DNA of 64,000 nt from Clostridia bacterium (GTDB lineage Bacteria > Bacillota > Clostridia > Oscillospirales > CAG-272), in the NCBI GenBank assembly GCA_017942005.1, contig JAGAVJ010000013.1, positions 147,088-211,087 of the forward strand, written 5' to 3'. Each line of letters opens with the position of its first letter. Positions within the stretch are counted from its first letter, which is position 1. The notes under the pieces are model-generated. The model ran no database searches and had not been told where the DNA came from. It was given only the letters and a program-made list of their open reading frames with translations. The position numbers were made by a program, and so were the translations under genes. Below, one piece after another: positions 1-8,433 of the stretch.

Positions 1-353
1 CCTACCACCGCAGCAAGGAAAGGGTGTGTACCAAGGGTCGGAAACAGCGGAGGCATCTGTTCAAACAATGCATAAAAGCACGAAAAACCAATTCCGGATA
101 CAATGGAATACCCGATAAACTGCCCGCCAAGCACACGCCAGCCAAGGAAATAGCAGCATGCGTTCATAATAAAAGATGAAACCGCCGGCGATATCCCGAA
201 ATGGTGATCAAGCAGCAATGTCATACCAAGAACACCGCCCTCCGTCACACCGGAAAAGGAATGTACATGGTACAAGCCAAATGCTTGAATGGCGCACCCA
301 AGCAGCATAATCATACATAGAATCAAATGTTTTTTCCATGCAGCAGTTTTCAT
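1..353 (-). CDS. YitT-family (DUF161) integral membrane protein, C-terminus cut by window edge
   Basis: This is the N-terminal part of a multi-pass membrane protein; the gene runs off the left edge. The visible 117 residues begin MKTAAWKKHLIL and contain hydrophobic helices separated by the pattern EGGVLGMTLLLDHHFGISP and a following NACCYFLGWRVLG stretch, which is the typical start of the YitT/DUF161 family. YitT proteins are Firmicutes membrane proteins of unknown transport role, so no substrate is claimed. The ATG was chosen because it opens the family-like N-terminus; an AGGTGA sequence lies about 22 bases upstream, rather far for a ribosome site. A perfect consensus promoter lies 80-110 bases upstream. 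The C-terminal DUF2179 domain often found in the family would lie outside the window. Confidence 0.8.
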   Translation of the reverse strand, partial: MKTAAWKKHLILCMIMLLGCAIQAFGLYHVHSFSGVTEGGVLGMTLLLDHHFGISPAVSSFIMNACCYFLGWRVLGGQFIGYSIVSGIGFSCFYALFEQMPPLFPTLGTHPFLAAVV

Positions 354-435
354 TGTCTGTATCTTTATGAAATTTCACCTTCTCTCAAAAAAAATTGCAT
401 TTGATATAGGAATTTTCCCTGTGATATTTCTTTTT

Positions 436-464
436 ATTATAACATACTTTCTTCTTAGTGTCAA
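436..464 (-). promoter_or_regulatory. Sigma-A promoter for the YitT-type gene
   Basis: On the minus strand TTGACA (459-464) and TATAAT (436-441) are separated by exactly 17 bases. Both hexamers match the housekeeping consensus perfectly, and the site is oriented towards the YitT-type gene. Confidence 0.85.
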
Positions 465-633
465 TTGATTTCCCGGAAAACAAACGGTATTTTCAATAAC
501 GGCAGATTAAAGTTATAACTGCACCCCCGAGAAAAGAAAAAAGATAGCCCAAAGAGGCAATCTCGTGATATAATGTTGGTTACCTGTTTGCTTTTTTGCA
601 CTTTTCTATATCTTTTCTTTGCTGATTATGAAT

Positions 634-676
634 GGGCTGCTGCAAGTACCTAAAAATAAAGTACTTGCAACAGCCC
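634..676. repeat. GGCTGCTGCAAGT-family hairpin
   Basis: Stem 634-649 pairs with 661-676 (one mismatch) around an 11-base loop. It belongs to the dispersed hairpin family also seen near 10352, 19471, 21986, 32010 and 49233. Here it lies between the 3' end of the DUF5662 gene and the promoter of the YitT-type gene, so it may act as a terminator for the DUF5662/recombinase transcript, although the U-run is poor. The remainder of 354-771 holds no gene I can support. Confidence 0.6.
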
Positions 677-771
677 GTCTTCTGTCTGTTTTATCCGATT
701 TCAAGTTTTTTTGAAAGGGGTTTGTGGAAAGTGTTATCCCCATGCCATGAATCCGCCGAACGCACATTGCT

Positions 772-1359
772 TTACGGTGTGATATCAATAGGATATGGCA
801 GTGTATCGGGATAATCTCCTTTTGCGTCCAAGTTTTTTAAATATGTAAAACAGGCGTCTTCGCCTTCACAGGCAAGCATGCATAACAGAGATTCCAGAAG
901 TGCAGCGGTATCCGCATGCATTTCCGTGCGGTCAGGACCGTTTCTGAAATAAACGAGAGGATGACTGTCTACATAATCCTTTCCGCGATAGATTTTTGAT
1001 GCGGCAACACGGTCACAGAACATTTCAATGACATAGCGTAACGGCATTTTTACAGGGACATTGGCACGTGCGGCGGCGGAATAATCGCGCCAGTATTCAA
1101 AATGATGGCGGTTGCGTCCCTTATGATGCAGCCATGCTGCGGAATATCCTTTTTCGTCACGTTCGGCTGCATTGGGGCTTCGCGTCCCTTGAAAATATTT
1201 TGCACCGGTCCAGAATTCGGTCGGTGAATATTTGGATAAGTCGTGGAATAATCCCTGAAAGCCAATTCCTGCACGGAAGCAGTGAGAGATCACCTTGTGA
1301 CGATGCCGTGTGATGACTTGAAAGTGGCGGATGGGATGGAACTGTCTGCATTCGGACAA
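772..1359 (-). CDS. DUF5662 family protein, HD-like metal-binding motif
   Basis: A 195-residue protein with the family signature GLFHDLSKYSPTEFWTGAKY near residue 36, followed by RSPN, then HHKGRNRHHFEYW near residue 78. The His/Asp-rich motifs resemble an HD-type phosphohydrolase metal site, but the catalytic activity of DUF5662 proteins is unknown. The start is TTG at 1359, because no downstream ATG precedes the conserved core and an AAAGGA ribosome site sits at the right distance. That ribosome site overlaps the stop codon of the upstream tyrosine recombinase gene, so the two are likely co-translated. Association with a recombinase suggests accessory DNA but does not prove it. Confidence 0.75.
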   Translation of the reverse strand: MSECRQFHPIRHFQVITRHRHKVISHCFRAGIGFQGLFHDLSKYSPTEFWTGAKYFQGTRSPNAAERDEKGYSAAWLHHKGRNRHHFEYWRDYSAAARANVPVKMPLRYVIEMFCDRVAASKIYRGKDYVDSHPLVYFRNGPDRTEMHADTAALLESLLCMLACEGEDACFTYLKNLDAKGDYPDTLPYPIDITP

Positions 1360-1365
1360 AAAAGA

Positions 1366-2457
1366 TCATTCCTTTCTCTTGGGTTTTCGCATCTGAAAGG
1401 TATTGCGGTGCCGCAGAAGATTTTCTGTGGATTCCTCTACATAATACTGCTTGGTTGTATTGACATCGTTGTGCCCAAGCGCCTGCGCAACAAGAAAGAT
1501 ATCGCCGGTTTCGTTGTACAGCTCGGTTCCGTAGGTCTTGCGCAGCTTATGCGGGGTGATGTGTTCCTTTGTACCGATGAGCGTTGTGTATTTATGTACC
1601 AATTGTTCTACGGTTTGAACGCACATGCGGCGTCTTTGTCCGGAGAGGAACAATGCGTCTGCATCCGCTGCCGATGCAGGGGTAATGGAATTTCGCAGAA
1701 GAAGATAGTCGGAAAGCGCTGCAATGACTTCGTCAGACAGTGCGATGCGCTGCCGTTTTGCACCTTTTCGATCAACCTCAAGGACACAGTTTTCCAGATC
1801 AAGATCAGAAATATTGATTCCGACCAGCTCTGACACACGGATTCCGGTGCCAAGCAGCGTAGTAATGATTGCCAGGTCACGAATACGGTTTTTTTCCAGT
1901 GCACTGCGCTGTTTTTTGGAAAGTCCTGCATAAATATCGTGCGGGAGGTTTCCGCCGCCTTCCTCAACAGTGTCAAGCAGTGCAGGAATCTCCTTTGGCT
2001 GCAGCTTGATCACGTGCACAGCACTTTGACCACCATTTGGATCTTTTGTAATGCGTTCTGCTTTTTCCATCGGATTGGCGGTCAGAAAATCCTTGCGGAT
2101 CATATATAAAAAAAACGCGTTGAGACAGCAAAATTTCCGGTGGACGCCGGCATAATGACTGCCGCGGCTCCATAAATAAGCGACATATGCATCAATATCT
2201 GCACCGCGCAGCGCCGCAAGGTCAGAAGATGCAATTTGTTTGACGTCCAGTTGTAACAGGGAAGGGGTGGAATCCCGCATCCACGTGAAAAAGTGTTTCA
2301 AATCGTAGGCATAGGAAAGCCGTGTTTTGGCGGTGGAGTTCCCCTTGCGGGAGGATAAATATCCTGTGACAAAGGAAGGCATTTCCGCACAGAGTGCAAA
2401 TACCTTTTTATCAATTTCGTCTTCCAGTTCTGCACGATAACTGCCAGATTTTGCCAT
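1366..2457 (-). CDS. Tyrosine recombinase / integrase (XerC/D-like)
   Basis: A 363-residue site-specific recombinase that would break and rejoin DNA through a 3'-phosphotyrosine. The N-terminal core-binding domain (about 25-150) is SAM-like, with RLSYAYDLKHFFTWM. The catalytic domain shows Arg I in GTGIRVSELVGI, a basic beta-hairpin with KGAKRQR, the H-x-x-R motif in HKLRKTYGTEL, the LGHNDVNTTKQYY box and the likely nucleophile Tyr in QYYVEE. Length and motifs fit the tyrosine recombinases common in Clostridia, which can be chromosomal Xer-like proteins or integrases of small elements. No attachment sites could be identified around it. GGAAGGA upstream of the ATG is the ribosome site. The gene is followed at once by the DUF5662 gene. 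Confidence 0.9.
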   Translation of the reverse strand: MAKSGSYRAELEDEIDKKVFALCAEMPSFVTGYLSSRKGNSTAKTRLSYAYDLKHFFTWMRDSTPSLLQLDVKQIASSDLAALRGADIDAYVAYLWSRGSHYAGVHRKFCCLNAFFLYMIRKDFLTANPMEKAERITKDPNGGQSAVHVIKLQPKEIPALLDTVEEGGGNLPHDIYAGLSKKQRSALEKNRIRDLAIITTLLGTGIRVSELVGINISDLDLENCVLEVDRKGAKRQRIALSDEVIAALSDYLLLRNSITPASAADADALFLSGQRRRMCVQTVEQLVHKYTTLIGTKEHITPHKLRKTYGTELYNETGDIFLVAQALGHNDVNTTKQYYVEESTENLLRHRNTFQMRKPKRKE

Positions 2458-2492
2458 AAAAAGTGAGTTCCTTCCTGCTTATTATATTGCTC

Positions 2493-2780
2493 CTATCTTG
2501 ATCCGTTTTCAGAATCATGCAATAGTTTTCGCCGTTTTTCTGCGATGATTTCACGCCGTTTTTCTGTTTTTTCCGGATCGGGTACAGCGGAAACGATGTG
2601 ATTCTGATGGTCGAGGAGAACCTTGAATACCGTTCCGTCCACCGCATGTACAGCATCGGGGAGAATATCCGCGTGTGCATAATAGATGTGTTCTTTATCG
2701 TCGATAAAAACAAGAATATCGTTTTCTATGCGATCCAGTGTGAAGGAAAGGAAAGAAGCGGTTTGTTCCGTCTGATTCAT
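2493..2780 (-). CDS. DUF3006-like small protein
   Basis: A 95-residue protein whose core FTLDRIENDILVFIDDKEHIYYAH, followed by a short beta-rich stretch, resembles DUF3006, a small all-beta domain (typical pattern: DRIEGDxAVVE). The C-terminus is a charged helix rich in EKRR. The start at 2780 was chosen over an in-frame upstream codon because CAGAGGAC provides a good ribosome site. It sits just upstream of the recombinase gene in the same orientation and may share its transcript. No function is known for the family. Confidence 0.7.
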   Translation of the reverse strand: MNQTEQTASFLSFTLDRIENDILVFIDDKEHIYYAHADILPDAVHAVDGTVFKVLLDHQNHIVSAVPDPEKTEKRREIIAEKRRKLLHDSENGSR

Positions 2781-2880
2781 AAAATGTCCTCTGTTGCTTT
2801 TTGTATTGTTGTATCTGTGTTCAATAAGAGGCAACGCCCCGTCATTCAACAAGCGACCTGGGGCATTTGCCCCTTAGAAT

Positions 2881-2949
2881 TTCCGTAGGGGATTGTTATC
2901 CCCCTACGGAAAGACTGAGATGGAACCCGCCGCCTATAAGAGGCGGGGT
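2881..2949. repeat. Two adjacent intergenic hairpins
   Basis: Positions 2881-2891 pair with 2901-2911 (TTCCGTAGGGG arm), and 2930-2935 pair with 2941-2946 inside a GC-rich C/G repeat (2926-2949). Neither is followed by a clear U-run on either strand. They lie between the Spo0A-C-like gene and the DUF3006-like gene and could slow or end transcription of the former. Confidence 0.5.
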
Positions 2950-2963
2950 ACATCATGTCGCGG

Positions 2964-3194
2964 TTATAAAAATTGCTCAATCAAAGCTACGATCAGTTCT
3001 TCCGGTGTCGGTGCAGCTCCGGAATTTTCCCAAATGTCCTTGGCGTCCGGATTGTGTTTTGCCGCTTCGATTGCTTCAAGAATCGATGCGCGAACTTCTT
3101 GCGGTGTGGTATGCGCTTCTTTGGCGATTTGCGAAAAGAGCATGGCAATGCGGCTTTCTACAGCATTTTTTTCATCAGAACCTGATATTGGCAT
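2964..3194 (-). CDS. Small Spo0A-C-terminal-like helical protein
   Basis: A 76-residue protein with the pattern IAKEAHTTPQEVRASILEAI followed by AAKHNPD and TPEELIVALIEQF. The AK-x-x-TTP-x-x-V-x-x-x-I-x-x-AI-x-A pattern is like the recognition-helix region of the Spo0A DNA-binding domain, and many gut Clostridia carry short stand-alone proteins of this type. No receiver domain is present, so it cannot be a phosphorelay target itself; DNA binding is inferred only. The start at 3194 has AAAGG about nine bases upstream; a GTG at 3272 is an alternative start that adds 26 residues. Confidence 0.6.
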   Translation of the reverse strand: MPISGSDEKNAVESRIAMLFSQIAKEAHTTPQEVRASILEAIEAAKHNPDAKDIWENSGAAPTPEELIVALIEQFL

Positions 3195-3198
3195 TCCG

Positions 3199-3344
3199 TC
3201 AGACCTTTGTGTTTGCAGTGTATTGGTACCATGTACATATGCTGTGTTCGCCGTCATCTCTGAAAATGACACCGCAAACGTATCCTTTCTTTATGGAGCT
3301 GCGGCACAGACCGCAGACTTTTCATCAAAAGCGTATATTTTCAC
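3199..3344 (-). pseudogene. Possible frameshifted four-cysteine (zinc-ribbon-like) small ORF
   Basis: Read on the minus strand, a GTG at 3344 opens KIYAFDEK, and one base out of frame the text continues KVCGLCRSSIKKGYVCGV and then HSICTWYQYT before a stop at 3199. The C-x-x-C ... C ... C spacing looks like a small metal-binding ribbon. The two parts are joined only if a one-base shift is assumed in the AAAAG run near 3322. It could be a decayed gene, a sequencing error or chance. Confidence 0.25.
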
Positions 3345-3415
3345 AAATACCCCACGGAAAACGACGGATATACCAATTCAGTGAAAAGAAAGGAACAGGC
3401 ATATGCTATGCGCCG

Positions 3416-3616
3416 TCAATCCTTCGATTTATAATAAAGCATACAATGGCAGAACCCTTCAAAATTCGGATCTTTGATTTGATCTCGGAATTCTTTGCAC
3501 ATGCATTTATTTTCTTCTGTTCGCTGAAGGCGGCAGGGGCAGTAGCCGCCGGTTTTTTTTAGACCTTCACGTATGGTACGAACAATTTCGGCATCCGGAT
3601 TCTCTTTGATTTTCAT
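3416..3616 (-). CDS. Ferredoxin-thioredoxin reductase catalytic-chain-like protein
   Basis: A 66-residue protein with all cysteines of the FtrB family: GYCPCRL, then NKCMCKEF, then GFCHCMLYY. In plant and cyanobacterial FtrB these cysteines hold a [4Fe-4S] cluster next to a redox-active disulfide that reduces thioredoxin. In anaerobes, short stand-alone homologues are common and their electron donor is usually unknown. No variable-chain gene or thioredoxin gene is nearby. The reading frame stays open far upstream into an unrelated hydrophobic stretch, but the family starts at MKIKENPDAEIV, so the ATG at 3616 with GAGG about 12 bases upstream was chosen. It may be monocistronic; the MATE gene diverges from it. 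Confidence 0.85.
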   Translation of the reverse strand: MKIKENPDAEIVRTIREGLKKTGGYCPCRLQRTEENKCMCKEFRDQIKDPNFEGFCHCMLYYKSKD

Positions 3617-3900
3617 AAAAACAGTATACCTCGCTTTGATGGAATTATACATTGCCTGCCGCATAGGCGCATTGGCAATATGCTGGATGTTGGAAACATA
3701 AGAAACGTTGAAAATAGAAGTCCAAAATGCGGCAAGCGCAAAAGGGAACCATGATAAGTATAACAAAAAAATATAGACGAAATACGCTGGAAACTTGAAT
3801 TTTTCATGAATAAAAGATGTACAGTCGGGAAATACCGGTTGTTTTCCAGGAAATGTATGTGATATCATGATAGAAACCATGAGCAATTCACGGCAATATC

Positions 3901-3929
3901 TTGCTTTTTCAACATAATTATGGTATAAT
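3901..3929 (+). promoter_or_regulatory. Promoter for the MATE exporter gene
   Basis: TTGCTT (3901-3906) and TATAAT (3924-3929) are 17 bases apart on the plus strand, ahead of the MATE gene. Confidence 0.7.
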
Positions 3930-4042
3930 AGTCGCAAAGCGACGATTGACGTCTTTGCAAAATGTTTTTGCAAGCAAACATGTTTGCTTTAATTTATAAT
4001 ATATCATATTGGAAGTATAAGAAAGATAAGGTTTCAATCAAT

Positions 4043-5440
4043 ATGGCAGCACACAGTATCCGGCATCCCATGCGCGCCGGCCGCGATGTGGATATGACGC
4101 AAGGATCCATTATCAAGCATTTGATCCTGTTTGCATTTCCGCTTTTTATCGGCAATATTTTTCAGCAGTTATACAATACCGTCGATACCTGGATTGTCGG
4201 CAACTATGTTTCCAATGCCGCATTCTCCGCGGTCGGAACGGTCGGTCCCATCATCAACATGCTCATCGGATTTTTCATGGGTCTTTCCAGCGGAGCAGGC
4301 GTCGTAATTTCGCAGTACTACGGTGCCAAAAAATATGACCGTGTCCAGGACACCGTGCACACGTCGATCGTACTGACACTGATTATGGGAATTGTGTTTA
4401 CCGCAATCGGTATTGCAATGACGCCGACCATGCTGCATTTTATGAACACACCGGATGACGTAATGCCGGAATCTACTACCTATCTTGTCATCTACTTCTC
4501 CGGCGTCATTGGTCTGATGTTATACAATATGGGGGCAGGAATTCTGCGTGCTGTGGGAGATTCCCGCCGTCCGTTTTACTTTCTTGTGGCTTCTGCACTC
4601 ATCAACACTGCGCTTGATTTGCTGTTTGTACTCGCTTTTCAAATGGGTGTGGCAGGGGTTGCGCTTGCAACGGTCATTGCACAGGGAATTTCTGCGGTTC
4701 TTGTCTGCATCACCCTTCTGCGCACGGATACCTGTATTCGTCTCTCCCTGAAAAAGCTGCGCATCCACACAGAAATGCTGAAAAAAATCTTTCGTGTCGG
4801 TATTCCGGCAGCAATCCAGATGGCGGTTACCTCCTTTTCCAACGTCTTTGTTCAGTCGTACATCAATTATTTCGGAACGGACTGCATGGCAGGGTGGACC
4901 GCTTATGCAAAGATTGATCAGCTTGTGATGCTGCCGATGCAGTCGCTTGCCCTGGCTTCTACAACATTTGTCGGGCAGAACCTCGGGCAAAATCAAAGCG
5001 CACGTGCAAGAAAAGGCGCTGATACCGCGCTTCTGCTTGCGGTACTCTCCACCATCGTTGTCATGGTTCCGATTATCTGTTTTTCCCGCGGCTTAACTGC
5101 ATTTTTCAACAGCAAGCCGGAGGTTGTGGAATATGGTTCCATGTTTCTTCGTTACATTTCCCCATTCTATGTGCTCTGCTGCGTCAATCAGATCTATTCC
5201 GGTGCGCTGCGAGGCGCCGGAAACAGCCGTGCACCGATGATCATTATGCTGTGTTCATTTGTGGTGTTCCGTCAGATATACCTATTCGTGGTTGCGCGTT
5301 TTATTTCCAACACAATCATTCCCATTGCCATGGGATATCCCGCAGGCTGGTTCGTATGTTCCGCCGCGACGTTTCTCTACTATAAACACACGTCTCTTCT
5401 GGAAAACAGACTGGTGGACGATTCTGTATCCAATACATAA
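4043..5440 (+). CDS. MATE-family multidrug/Na+ antiporter
   Basis: About 465 residues with twelve predicted membrane helices in two homologous halves, beginning TQGSIIKHLILFAFPLFIGN and continuing FQQLYNTVDTWIVGNYV, the classic N-terminal MATE signature. Members export organic cations, drugs or metabolites against Na+ or H+; the substrate here is unknown. The ATG at 4043 has AAGG about 11 bases upstream and gives a normal family N-terminus; the frame is open further upstream without a ribosome site. The gene ends in a shared bidirectional terminator with the convergent histidine kinase gene. Confidence 0.92.
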   Translation: MAAHSIRHPMRAGRDVDMTQGSIIKHLILFAFPLFIGNIFQQLYNTVDTWIVGNYVSNAAFSAVGTVGPIINMLIGFFMGLSSGAGVVISQYYGAKKYDRVQDTVHTSIVLTLIMGIVFTAIGIAMTPTMLHFMNTPDDVMPESTTYLVIYFSGVIGLMLYNMGAGILRAVGDSRRPFYFLVASALINTALDLLFVLAFQMGVAGVALATVIAQGISAVLVCITLLRTDTCIRLSLKKLRIHTEMLKKIFRVGIPAAIQMAVTSFSNVFVQSYINYFGTDCMAGWTAYAKIDQLVMLPMQSLALASTTFVGQNLGQNQSARARKGADTALLLAVLSTIVVMVPIICFSRGLTAFFNSKPEVVEYGSMFLRYISPFYVLCCVNQIYSGALRGAGNSRAPMIIMLCSFVVFRQIYLFVVARFISNTIIPIAMGYPAGWFVCSAATFLYYKHTSLLENRLVDDSVSNT

Positions 5441-5490
5441 ACCAACCGGTTTCCCGCTTGCATTACAGCAGGAAACCGGTTGGTTTTTTA
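5441..5490. terminator. Bidirectional intrinsic terminator between the MATE and histidine kinase genes
   Basis: A perfect 14-base stem (5441-5454 with 5471-5484, ACCAACCGGTTTCC arm) is followed by TTTTTT on the plus strand. It lies directly after the MATE stop codon and before the end of the convergent kinase gene. Confidence 0.9.
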
Positions 5491-5493
5491 TCA

Positions 5494-6408
5494 TTACAGT
5501 TCAATTTCTATGATCAGCATTTCCCCTTCATACCGCGCAGAAATGGTTCCGCCGATTTTCTGTGTCAAATCCCGCGCAATGGAAAGTCCGATTCCGCTTT
5601 GCTGCCGTCCGGTTTCCAGGGTATAATATCGGTCGAACAGCCTTCCTGCGGTCACAGCATTCAAAGAGCGGGCAGTATTGGAAAAGTGCATTTTCCCCTG
5701 TGCATTCAAAGACACGAAAAAATCTCCGTCGGAGTATTTGAGCGCATTGGAAATAATATTAGAGAAAATTCTTGACAGTATGCGCTCGTCCAGATACCGT
5801 ATGACCTTTTCCTGTTCTGACGGAAGCTGAATTTCCGGCGTGATATCACGTTCTGCAAATTCCGGATAAAACGCAAGCAGCGTTTCTTCCAGAAGACTGC
5901 CGAGGTTGATCTCTTTTTTATGCATCTGCGGTGCAGAGAGATCCCCGTCCAAAACGCCCACTGTATACGTATAATGAAACAGCTCCTCGCATAACGCGCG
6001 CATCTGCTCTGTGCATCCCTGCATATGGGAGAGATAGTCCTGCATGTCTTGGGGCAACAACGCTTTGTCCTGTACAATTAAATCCAGATATCCGGAAAAC
6101 GCCGTCAGGGGGGTGCGGAGGTCATGTGAGATATTGGTAACCGCTTCCTTTAAGTGCAAATCCCCCTCCTGATACCGCCGCCTCTGCATACACAATATCC
6201 GCAGCTGTGTATTGATTTCCGACGCCAATGCACGCATTTCCTTGTCTCTCGCAGAAATGTCAATTGTGGTATTGGTATCGGTTTTTAGTTTTTCGCAGAA
6301 TGCATCCCGGATTTCCCGTGCGGAAAGCCGCATCACAGAAAGCTGAAAAAGCAGGACAATAATCACAATGACAGCGATACCAAGCAAAATACAGACTGCG
6401 ATAATCAT
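5494..6408 (-). CDS. Membrane sensor histidine kinase
   Basis: About 304 residues. One N-terminal membrane helix (residues 2-26) is followed by a short coiled linker, an H-box NISHDLRTPLTAFSGYL with the phosphorylated His near residue 95, an N-box ISNALKYSDGDFF and a G-box GIGLSIARDL. There is almost no extracellular loop, so sensing is probably through the membrane or through the neighbouring transporter, as in intramembrane-sensing kinases. It closes a set whose other members are an OmpR-type regulator, an ABC ATPase and an ABC-2 permease, all on the minus strand. The start at 6408 has GAGG seven bases upstream. Detection of antimicrobial peptides or envelope stress is inferred from gene order, not from sequence. 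Confidence 0.9.
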   Translation of the reverse strand: MIIAVCILLGIAVIVIIVLLFQLSVMRLSAREIRDAFCEKLKTDTNTTIDISARDKEMRALASEINTQLRILCMQRRRYQEGDLHLKEAVTNISHDLRTPLTAFSGYLDLIVQDKALLPQDMQDYLSHMQGCTEQMRALCEELFHYTYTVGVLDGDLSAPQMHKKEINLGSLLEETLLAFYPEFAERDITPEIQLPSEQEKVIRYLDERILSRIFSNIISNALKYSDGDFFVSLNAQGKMHFSNTARSLNAVTAGRLFDRYYTLETGRQQSGIGLSIARDLTQKIGGTISARYEGEMLIIEIEL

Positions 6409-6465
6409 ATCAATTCCTCTTTCCAACGTATCCGGAATTTTTTAGCGCGTATTCAAACGAATGCT

Positions 6466-7299
6466 TTATTTCAAATTCTTCTTTTGAAAGAACACGATAC
6501 TCAAAACTGTTGTCAGAATACAGATAACCGCGGAGTAGACAAGCATCTGAACCGGATGTACCATCAATTCGGGGTTTGTCAATGCGACATGCTGTCCTGT
6601 CGGCAGAAAATCCTGAACAAGCTGATACCAGACCCTTTCGTTCGGCTGCAAATATTTCGGATTGAGCATATCCTGCATCACCGGCTCGCCGCTATCCGAC
6701 ATGATCACATAGGAAGCGATGGACTCAGGCGCGCTCAGCCTGTTATAGACGGAAAAAGCAATCATCCACAAAACAAGAAACAGCACGACGCAAATAATGA
6801 TGGCGGCAGAACGTTTTGTCACCAGCATGGAAACCATATGGAACACGGAAATCAATGCAATCATAGAAGTGATTCCAATCAAAATCATTAGCAACAGTTT
6901 ACCAATCCCCATTTTTGGAGGAAGCAACAAAATTAATCCAAGCACACTGTAGGAAAGAAAATACGCCGCCATCATACACACCGCTGCCGCAGCTGTTGTT
7001 ATTACAGAAGAAAGATAAATTTCCGTGCGGCGGCGTCCGACAATTAATTTATTGCGTATGGTACCATCGCTGTACTCCGTCCCGATGAAATTGCTGCAAA
7101 AAACAGCGGCAATAAACCCGATAAAAAAAATGAATGCCATCATCGTTTCGTCAAAGTGATGCTCAAAAAAGTATTGCTTCGCATCAAAATACTGCGAAAT
7201 AGGAATCACGATTCCAAGGCCGAACATGAACACCATTCCAATCCAGAATAACTTATCCTTCCAAAGGCGCATAAAGTTCGCCGATAATAATTTTATCAT
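6466..7299 (-). CDS. ABC-2 type transporter permease
   Basis: About 277 residues with six predicted membrane helices and the FIGTEYSDGTIRNKLIVGRRR segment after helix 2, typical of ABC-2/lantibiotic-type exporter permeases. A large loop lies between helices 5 and 6. It would pair with the ATPase encoded directly upstream and export a peptide, drug or lipid. The start at 7299 gives a normal short cytoplasmic N-terminus; an in-frame TTG at 7329 is the alternative. The kinase gene follows after about 57 bases. Confidence 0.85.
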   Translation of the reverse strand: MIKLLSANFMRLWKDKLFWIGMVFMFGLGIVIPISQYFDAKQYFFEHHFDETMMAFIFFIGFIAAVFCSNFIGTEYSDGTIRNKLIVGRRRTEIYLSSVITTAAAAVCMMAAYFLSYSVLGLILLLPPKMGIGKLLLMILIGITSMIALISVFHMVSMLVTKRSAAIIICVVLFLVLWMIAFSVYNRLSAPESIASYVIMSDSGEPVMQDMLNPKYLQPNERVWYQLVQDFLPTGQHVALTNPELMVHPVQMLVYSAVICILTTVLSIVFFQKKNLK

Positions 7300-7398
7300 A
7301 TGACGTTCAAATACTATCCTTTCTTTCAATTCATGTGATGCTGTACTGCAAAAAACAACATCACAGTATAAAAATTCACACGCATAATGTTCTGTTTT

Positions 7399-8316
7399 TC
7401 ACTGCGCCTTTTTGGCTTCACCGACAAGACTCACATAATAGCTTTCCAGACTTTCATCCCGTTCTTTTACCGAATACAGCTCGCAGTTTTCTTTTTGCAG
7501 CGCTGCGGAAAGCACCGAAACAGTCGGGGACGCATAAATGTCTGCCGTCCTGTCGTCAATGATCTGATAGGAGAGCTGCATACGGTCAAGAACACGCGCA
7601 AGAATGCGGGTATCCGTAACCTCAACGCGCGTACATTTTCTGCATGCCCTCTCCAGCTCTTCCGCAGAAAATTCTTTTACCATTCTGCCGCCGTCTATAA
7701 TGCCATAATGTGTCGCCAGACGTGACAGTTCATCTAAAATGTGTGAGGATATCAATACGGTGATCTGTTTTTCGCGATTCAGGCGCAGAATCAATTCTCT
7801 GATTTCAATGATTCCCTGTGGGTCCAGACCGTTGATTGGTTCGTCAAGTACCAAAAAGTCGGGTTCGCCGATCAGAGCAATGCCGATGCCAAGTCTTTGC
7901 CGCATACCGAGAGAAAAGTTTCTTGCTTTTTTCTTGCCGGTATCCGAAAGACCGATCAGGGAAAGAACGTCCCCAATGTATTTTTCATCCGGCAAACCGA
8001 GCACCCGGCATTGCTGCTGCAAATTTTCTTTTGCTGTCATGTCAAGGTAAATCGACGGTGTTTCCACAACCGCCCCCATACGCCGCCGCATGTTTGTAAT
8101 TCCTTTTTCGTTGTTTTTCACGCCCCAGAGCGTGTATACGCCGGAGGTCGGTACCTGCAAACCGCAGATGAGCCGGATCAACGTTGTTTTACCGGCGCCG
8201 TTGCGGCCGACAAAACCGTAAATCGAGCCTTTTGGTACGTGCATGTCCAGCTCCGACAGCGCGGTAAACTGCTTGTAGCGTTTACAAAGGGATTGTGTTT
8301 CAAGAACATATTCCAT
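7399..8316 (-). CDS. ABC transporter ATP-binding protein (BcrA-type exporter)
   Basis: A 305-residue ATPase with Walker A GRNGAGKTT (about 37-45), signature FSLGMRQRLGIGIAL, Walker B FLVLDEPINGLDPQG and an H-loop SSHILDEL. The C-terminal 90 residues are a variable domain seen in bacitracin/lantibiotic-export ATPases. AGGAAGAAAGC precedes the ATG. It should drive the permease encoded 70 bases downstream. A MITE-like repeat separates it from the response regulator gene, so this transporter may be weakly or separately transcribed. Confidence 0.92.
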   Translation of the reverse strand: MEYVLETQSLCKRYKQFTALSELDMHVPKGSIYGFVGRNGAGKTTLIRLICGLQVPTSGVYTLWGVKNNEKGITNMRRRMGAVVETPSIYLDMTAKENLQQQCRVLGLPDEKYIGDVLSLIGLSDTGKKKARNFSLGMRQRLGIGIALIGEPDFLVLDEPINGLDPQGIIEIRELILRLNREKQITVLISSHILDELSRLATHYGIIDGGRMVKEFSAEELERACRKCTRVEVTDTRILARVLDRMQLSYQIIDDRTADIYASPTVSVLSAALQKENCELYSVKERDESLESYYVSLVGEAKKAQ

Positions 8317-8433
8317 AATGCTTTCTTCCTTTTCCTGTATTTGAGACCTTGTGTTTCGATCTCCTGTATATAGAATACACCCAATCCGTCAAGAAAACAG
8401 CAAAGAAAACCGTAAAGAAAGTGTATAGATTTT

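Noticed and set aside
606..814. Two opposite 60-codon frames near the first hairpin
   Set aside because: Both span the repeat hairpin and lack ribosome sites.
3617..3973. N-terminal extension of the FtrB-like protein with a hydrophobic stretch
   Set aside because: Family members start at the short form and a ribosome site precedes that ATG; the extension overlaps the divergent MATE promoter.
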